A DNA stretch of 64,000 nucleotides from Sipunculus nudus (lineage: Eukaryota > Annelida > Sipuncula > Golfingiida > Sipunculidae), in assembly GCA_026874595.1 (NCBI GenBank), contig CM049308.1:17358001-17422000 (forward strand), given 5' to 3'. Numbering within the stretch: position 1 is the stretch's first letter; each line of letters starts with the position of its first letter. The notes under the pieces are model-generated. The model was given only the letters and a program-made list of their open reading frames with translations, made no database searches and was not told the DNA's origin. A program made the translations under genes and the position numbers. Shown one piece after another: positions 57,991 to 64,000 of this stretch.

Positions 57991-60600
57991 AAAAAATTTA
58001 CACATGAATAAATATTAAAGTTTAAATCATGGAAAATCAAAAGAACAACGGTGACAGATCCCTTGGAATGTAATAACTGTTATAAGTTGATGAGAGGTAG
58101 AACATTTCGAAGATAATACAGAGTAAAGGCGGAAATATAACCCTGGATGTAGGTGGGCTTGATATGTATCACTACTTTTGACTGCCAGGGAAATGATTCA
58201 TTAATGTAATCGGGTAATTGTGATGTCTTCATTTAATGTATGCAGGTTAATGCCACACAATGATATATATACAAGAGCTCAGTGTTAGCCAACAAGCTGT
58301 CGGTATTTGCGGTCATTGTAAGGCAGAGCTGTACATATCAACGTGTCGCTGTATTGTGCTTGAAAATTCGGCTTCTGCGAGTATCGGGTTTACTTCGATG
58401 TTGAATCATCCTCCACCAATCTCAGGCTGTAATTAACAAATTAACCGCCAGTCAATATTATGAAGCAGAGTTATGCGAATCTCTTAGTACAGAGAAATAA
58501 GGCAATTTGGTAAGCTTGTCAGAATAATGTGCGTATTCTTTGTTTCATTAAACTATGTTTTGAACAGATAAATGTTCGTTTCGTGAACATTAACAGGTAT
58601 GGGTCTTTTTTAGCACACTCATTAAAGCCTTAGCTTATAATGCCTCATAAAATATAACAACTTCCGAAATACCAGTCGTCTAGTTGAGATATAATTACAG
58701 GTTTTGGAACCAGTTAAGGAATATGTTTTGTAAAACTATTATGCTATTTAAGGAAAAGTTTGTTGTAAATGCTTCACCTATACTCACAAGTCACTTGCAG
58801 ATAAACCAATGTATACTTCCGACAATGTGGAAATCCTTCAACCTATGCAAAAGAGCTGCGTGCAGATACACAGCCAGGTAACGAACAGCACTTCGTCCTG
58901 TGTTTGGGATGTCTTTTGCTCAACTATGCATGGATCTTTGTGATATGTGCTTTTTAGTCCATAATAAAACTACAACACGTCTTGTAACTGCGTATTTACA
59001 TGTCCTAATGAATGAATTTCTTTTGTCATTTTTTTATCTTGAGCCACCGAGCAAACAAGAATGCACCGGTCTATCAACAGAAATGACATCAAAGCATGGT
59101 ACTCTAATTATGATTATGTACAGTGTAATAAATTAAAAAAAGAGACAAGAAAAACAAAAATGAATCAGCCAGCCGTAGAAAGTCTTCACTTGCAAGGAGC
59201 TCGGATCACAGGCAAAATATGACGTCACAGTTCAGACAGGATAAAAAATCCGATTGCCTCCTGCCATACAGACAGTGGCATCAATTCACCTTCCAGGGTT
59301 CAGGGGTGTTTCATGGGGCAGGTTGAAGCAACTTTTTTGTAAAAAAAATACGATTGAAATAACTCTGGGCAGATCCAGGATTTAGGAATAGGATCTAGGA
59401 GGGTTCCAACCCAGGAAGACTAATGACAAAACCTTAAAAAAAACTAAAAAATTGTTTGACACCCTTTGAAAAGGTTGCCTCGAATGAAAAAGAAGGGGGT
59501 CCAGATGACAAATGAAGTAACCATATAAATACTGGTAGACATTAACATAATATATATATATATTATGCTTGCGAGAAGCAGACGTATTGCTATGTGTACA
59601 CCCGGCTCTAGTCGCGTCGACGTTGTCGTAAAATGCGCATGTGTTCACCAATGCATTTTCATTCAACAGTTTTTTTTTGTCGCTGCTTTAGCTAGGTACA
59701 TATTCATCCGTTTATTTCACAACGGCCGTCCAGCAAGGGCAATCGTAAACTTCACAATAAAATTTTGTCTCATTCCAAGAAAGCGTCTGCTCTTACAATA
59801 AACATACACATACTTACCAGAATTTGCTTCGCATCACTATGTATAAGTAATATGGCATGAAGTAACTATAATCCAAATTATTTCAATGGCCTATATCTGA
59901 TCCCCATCAACACATTTATACCTACGCCATTGGTGTATTTTTAAGTTCCGGTACATTATAGCGAGAGGATTTCTTTTCCCATAATCCTTGAATAACCAGA
60001 ACAGTCGTTTTGGTCTGCACTGTGTGCTTTTCTTCCTCTACCTTGTGGCCCTGGTTACCCTATAAGAGGCAATATAGCAATACAAGGGCAACATGAAGAT
60101 ACTAGATATAAGTCCTACTTTTATATAAATTGAATGTGTACCTATACAGGTGAAGAATATAAAAGAAACCACAGGTATTTTAATACGAAAAAGTGACGAA
60201 AATTTAAAAAAAATCGAAAGGTATTCTCTTGTAGTCATCAAAATTAGTTTAAAGAAAGATGATTTGACCAAGATTATAAATATCTCGAAATATGACCACA
60301 GAAAGGGGGGGGGTCTATGCGTAATTTATGTTATAATAATATTTTTGCAAAATGCGCATATTTTTTTGTGTATTATCGTGACATACCAGTAATTATAGGC
60401 CTACTTGTAATCTATTAACTTTATTTTGACCTTTCTGTGTTATCTTTATTTATAATATACGTTCATGGATATGTTTATAAAAAGAGAACTCTATTTATAA
60501 GTTGACAGTAAAGATATATCATATATATAAGATAAAGATATTTCATTTGATGCTTGTATTATATAGGATTCGTATGCACAATAATGTTAACAGCACGTTG
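57991..60600. other. No gene or named repeat seen
   Basis: AT-rich DNA; short open frames without domains. Confidence 0.4.
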
Positions 60601-60601
60601 C

Positions 60602-60776
60602 CAGTGGCGGATCCAGAGTTGAGGTCCAGACCGCTCCTTTGGAGCAGCAACAACCATTTCTTTAGGGATTAAACCAAATCTTTCGGCCTTGACCCCTCAG
60701 GTTCTTGATCAGAGAACCTTTGTTAATCTTCCTAGATTGGAACTTCCAAATTCTAAAGTACTGGATCCGCCCCTGA
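60602..60776. mobile_element. 175-bp MITE with CAGTGGCGGATCCAG ends
   Basis: Left end CAGTGGCGGATCCAG; right end CTGGATCCGCCCCTG. These are inverted repeats differing at one or two positions, typical of hAT-like nonautonomous elements. ACGTT occurs on both sides, but with a 2-nt gap on the left, so the target duplication is imperfect. Confidence 0.6.
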
Positions 60777-61054
60777 CGTTATGGTCGAGATATACCACTA
60801 CTTACGATGTGCACATTCTGTTTGCGAACATGGGCATATGTACCGTCGGTACTAACATACCACCGTCACGGGGACGTTATCAGAGCCTTTCTTAGCATGA
60901 ATTTCCTACAGTTACTGATAGTGTATATAAAAATAAGCTAGATATCACACATATTCTAAAGATTAGGCAGCTGAATAACTGTATATTTGTTAGCATGTTA
61001 AAGAAATGCATGGTATGCAGAATAAAAATGTTTATAAGCAAAAGTGATGGGTAA

Positions 61055-62190
61055 GGCCAAATTAAGGTATGGTTCTCAGGCACTTTTTTTCAGAAATCGG
61101 TGCGAGCGGGCGATTTTTTTAACCATTTTTTTTTGTATGTTTCGATAAAATGTCATATGATTAGGAAAAAAAATGATAATTACAGAATAGTTATGCTTAA
61201 CAGGTAAAAGCACTGTTACTGTAAAAGCACTGTCTCTTTTATTGTATGCGGCAGTCTTACATGTGTATGTGCAGCGCTAGGATTGTCCGTTGCCATGGGA
61301 GACACGCGAGCTTGCCCAGCCCACGTGTGTGAACCCTGACGTGAAGAAACACAGCGTTCTTTGTTCTAGTTTGTTCTTTTGGCGTGTGTATTATGGGTTC
61401 TTTAGATTGTTCGGGAAATGGAAAGTCCTCGGCTTGAGGTGAAAAGTTATAATTAGGGGCTGTGTTTAGAGCCGAGAGGGAGAGGAGAGGGAAATATTCC
61501 AGCGTACACGGAAGAGTGCGAGTCAGTTTGTGGACCTTTCCGATATTGCAGTAGTTATAGATCTTCTTCGGACTTTGTAACGGATATTAATTATTCTCCA
61601 GTTTCCCTTTGGGATCACTATCAGAACTTCAATTTTGGATTAAAACAAATTGATTTTGTGATTGAACTGGACTGTTATTCTCTGAGAAGATGTATGTGAA
61701 CTGTTTATCTGAATTATATGCTTTAGAGGACTTGTTGTCATGTGACAGTGGTAGTATCCAGGTACTGTACACTTTATTTTTTTTTATGCAGTGAAATTGT
61801 ATTTATTTGCTGTTGTACTGTTGTTATACTATGTAATTGTATTGATTTAGTGTATTGTAATGTGAGGTTTTTTTAAAGAATAAATTATAATTATTTGTTA
61901 ATTAAAACCCCTGATAAAAAAACCCCTGACTTCTTTATTCATTCCCCTAGACATTTCACGCCGCCTCGTGTTACAGAATCTGATTTTTTAATCTCCATAA
62001 CAAAATTTGTGCTCTTCAAGACTACGTGATCTGTTGATATTAGTTTCCGTAACAGCACTTTATAACAAAGGAAATCATATCAAAATTATATTTTTTATTT
62101 TTCTTAAAAGACGAAAATCAAAATATTTGAAGGGAGGGGGTTAAAGTTGACGCGGGCGATGCCTGGCCTGAGAACCATAGTTTCTTTTGC
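61055..62190. mobile_element. MITE, family 1, copy split by an 841-bp insertion
   Basis: Left end GGTATGGTTCTCAGGCAC near 61066; right end GCCTGAGAACCATAG near 62180. Interior sequences match 7943-8227 on either side of the insertion. Confidence 0.6.
61214..62054. mobile_element. 841-bp TGTTAC...GTAACA insertion, possible solo LTR
   Basis: Starts TGTTACTG, ends CCGTAACA, and is flanked by GCAC on both sides (61210-61213 and 62055-62058). It splits a MITE whose intact copy is at 7943-8227. It holds AATAAA near 61880 and no coding region. TG...CA ends and a short target duplication fit a solo LTR. Confidence 0.6.
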
Positions 62191-64000
62191 CTATTATAGT
62201 AAATTTAAAGAATGTGCCAAGAACATTTTAGAACATGCTCACCACGCAGACTAATGATATCAATTAATCCAAAATGTCAAAGGAAAGCACCAGTGCAAGA
62301 AAGCGTATACACTGACGGCTTTGTACATCACGATTCTGACCTTACAGGTCATTGGAAGATTGCCAGTAACACGACGTCATGAAGTTTGCTTTACCATTAA
62401 ATGCACATAAGTACGTGATAAAATTACCCATGCATTGGGATCTCAAAATTAGATTGTTATATTTATATATATAAATTTTATAAAATATTGATATATAAAA
62501 ATTATTATTTATTCAGCATTGCCAGTTCAGAATCATGTCTGTCTATCACAAGGCCGTGTTTATGTTAAAGCAGAAAATAGCTCCTAATTGAGTTATATGC
62601 AAGTACAAAGGAAGATTACACATAGTGTAGTCAAGGATGATAGCGGGGGGGGGGGGGGGGGGGGGGTGGCAGTGTCAGTATTTATTTGGAATGCCCCGCT
62701 CTAATTTACTTAGCAAACAGTTAATATCCATGCATCATAGAATTCTTAAGCAAATCCTGAAAGCTGAACCTGTCGTGAGGGGATACCTGCGGAATAAAGC
62801 CAAAGTGTCAATACATTTCAGGCGTCCCTTTCTGAAAGGAAGGGACAGTTGCGGACGGGGATGATTACTGCTAGGAGATACAGTCAACAATAAAAAATAA
62901 AAGAATACATGCAAGATGATATTTAAAATTAAAATCTTTAGCACGGTGATCGATAATTTTGCTTATCTTACCTCTGACTTAAAAAAGCCTTTGAAGAGCC
63001 TATTCATTTATGAATACAAAAAAAATAATTAACAGTTTATCAGGCATTTAATTTTACAAGAAGTGTAACAAAAATTACAAAATTTTTACATATATATAAA
63101 TCCCCAAAACCTTCTGTTGGTTTGCCAAACCTTCATGGAAAGAAGATTTTTTATTAAAGGATAGGGTGTCATATTAAAATATTGCATTCATGTAAGCCAT
63201 TGTAACTCACTTAAGCGTATCTTAAACAACTATTTAACTGTGGTTATCCTTTACAGTTCTTCATCATAATTTGCACAAATTATTACACATTTTAATGTTA
63301 CATTTAATTAAATTTGACTTGATTCGGGTTCTTAAATAGGATGTAGTCATTTCAGTTGTAAAATAGTATGTAAAGTTCATTATGTTATAATTATGGGCAT
63401 ATTTCAACTATATGATATTGGTTCCCTCTCGTGAGTCTGTGCATGTAATTATTATAATGAAATCAACAATTTTGTTATTGTTTTTATGGAATTAAAAAGG
63501 ACGATGGCTTATTATGGAAAGAAAAAGAAATGCAAAACTTTAATTACATTCAGGGCGTATGTTTTCTGTATAAGGCACATGTCAGTTTGTTAGCTTGTAT
63601 GCGAAATCAATATTGTTCTGGATCACGATGTAAAATTAGCGTTAGTTAAGCAGATATACAACACTAGAGTTTTTGTTTGCAGTTATTTGGTATAAAATTA
63701 TTAAAAAAACGTGGGCTCCAATTAAAGATGTACAATCGGCTGCAGCATCTTATGTATACCTTCCATTAAATGACTCTAGCAAGTCAAAATATATATTCGG
63801 GCAGCCATCTCATGACCAAAATGGTATCATAAAATATCAGAATAGCTCTATTCTTCATTCTTCCTTCAAGCTTGTATTATAAAGATAGTACACTTTGGCT
63901 GCTACTCATTGTCTATAGATGACTGTTTTCATGAAAAAAAATTGCTGTACCAGTGATCTTGCTTGGACGGATAAAAAAAGTCTAGATTTTGCCTTTGTGC
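62191..64000. other. No gene; one long poly(G) run
   Basis: A G22-type tract lies at 62645-62666. The remaining DNA is AT-rich and unrecognised. Confidence 0.4.

Noticed and set aside
63673-63882. Possible exon after TTTTTGTTTGCAG
   Set aside because: An acceptor-like sequence and a 69-codon frame exist, but no family, donor or partner exon is visible.

Overview
This window looks like a nuclear genomic segment from an invertebrate animal, most likely a bivalve mollusc. It is AT-rich and packed with (TA)n microsatellites and decayed transposons. It also carries tandem-repeat elements with a GGAC/ACGG-type microsatellite tail, like those described from oysters, mussels and clams. Coding exons are small, separated by large introns and bounded by GT/AG sites. 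There are no bacterial-style operons. The species assignment is inference.

Only one host gene can be assembled with confidence. It lies on the minus strand, from a TATA box at about 26110 to a stop codon at 12076, and has five exons whose phases all agree (1077 nt, 358 codons). It encodes a secreted protein with a signal peptide, a chymotrypsin/trypsin-fold (S1) domain and a C-terminal domain with nine cysteines. All three catalytic positions are altered: His57 is Ala, Asp102 is Glu and Ser195 is Cys. It is therefore a predicted pseudoprotease fused to a cysteine-rich domain of unknown type, and it is the most interesting protein in the window.

The rest is a layered repeat landscape. 1-8 kb: inverted repeats, a tandem-repeat element, a (CCG)n/tandem element and a pogo/Tigger remnant with a CENP-B-type helix-turn-helix. 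8-11 kb: MITE copies and a 'GCCCCCGCCAC' tandem repeat. 12-13.5 kb (intron 4): a hammerhead-ribozyme-like motif, a 31-bp perfect hairpin and a tRNA-like repeat, all punctuated by (TA)n. 18-22 kb (intron 2): a pogo-like MITE inside (TA)n and a Penelope-like retroelement with reverse transcriptase (RT) and GIY-YIG endonuclease. 23-24.5 kb: a second tandem array. 26.4-30.2 kb: a noncoding tandem duplication with a 1404-bp offset. 30.6-32.3 kb: a broken L1/Tx1-type LINE. 32.3-33.2 and 37.8-39.8 kb: two inverted copies of one repeat, one of them split by a 1080-bp insertion that carries exon-like tandem copies. 41-43.5 kb: a minus-strand copy of the array family. 43.5-44.2 kb: tRNA-like repeats. 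45.4-51.1 kb: a structurally complete but mutated DIRS-type tyrosine-recombinase retrotransposon with inverted terminal repeats and an internal complementary region. 51-64 kb: mostly unrecognised AT-rich DNA, with a MITE that is itself split by an 841-bp LTR-like insertion.

Three insertions (153, 841 and 1080 bp) share TGTTAC...GTAACA ends and apparent 4-bp target duplications. This suggests one family of small LTR-like elements with different cargo. All searches and alignments needed to confirm these calls remain to be run; everything here was read by eye.
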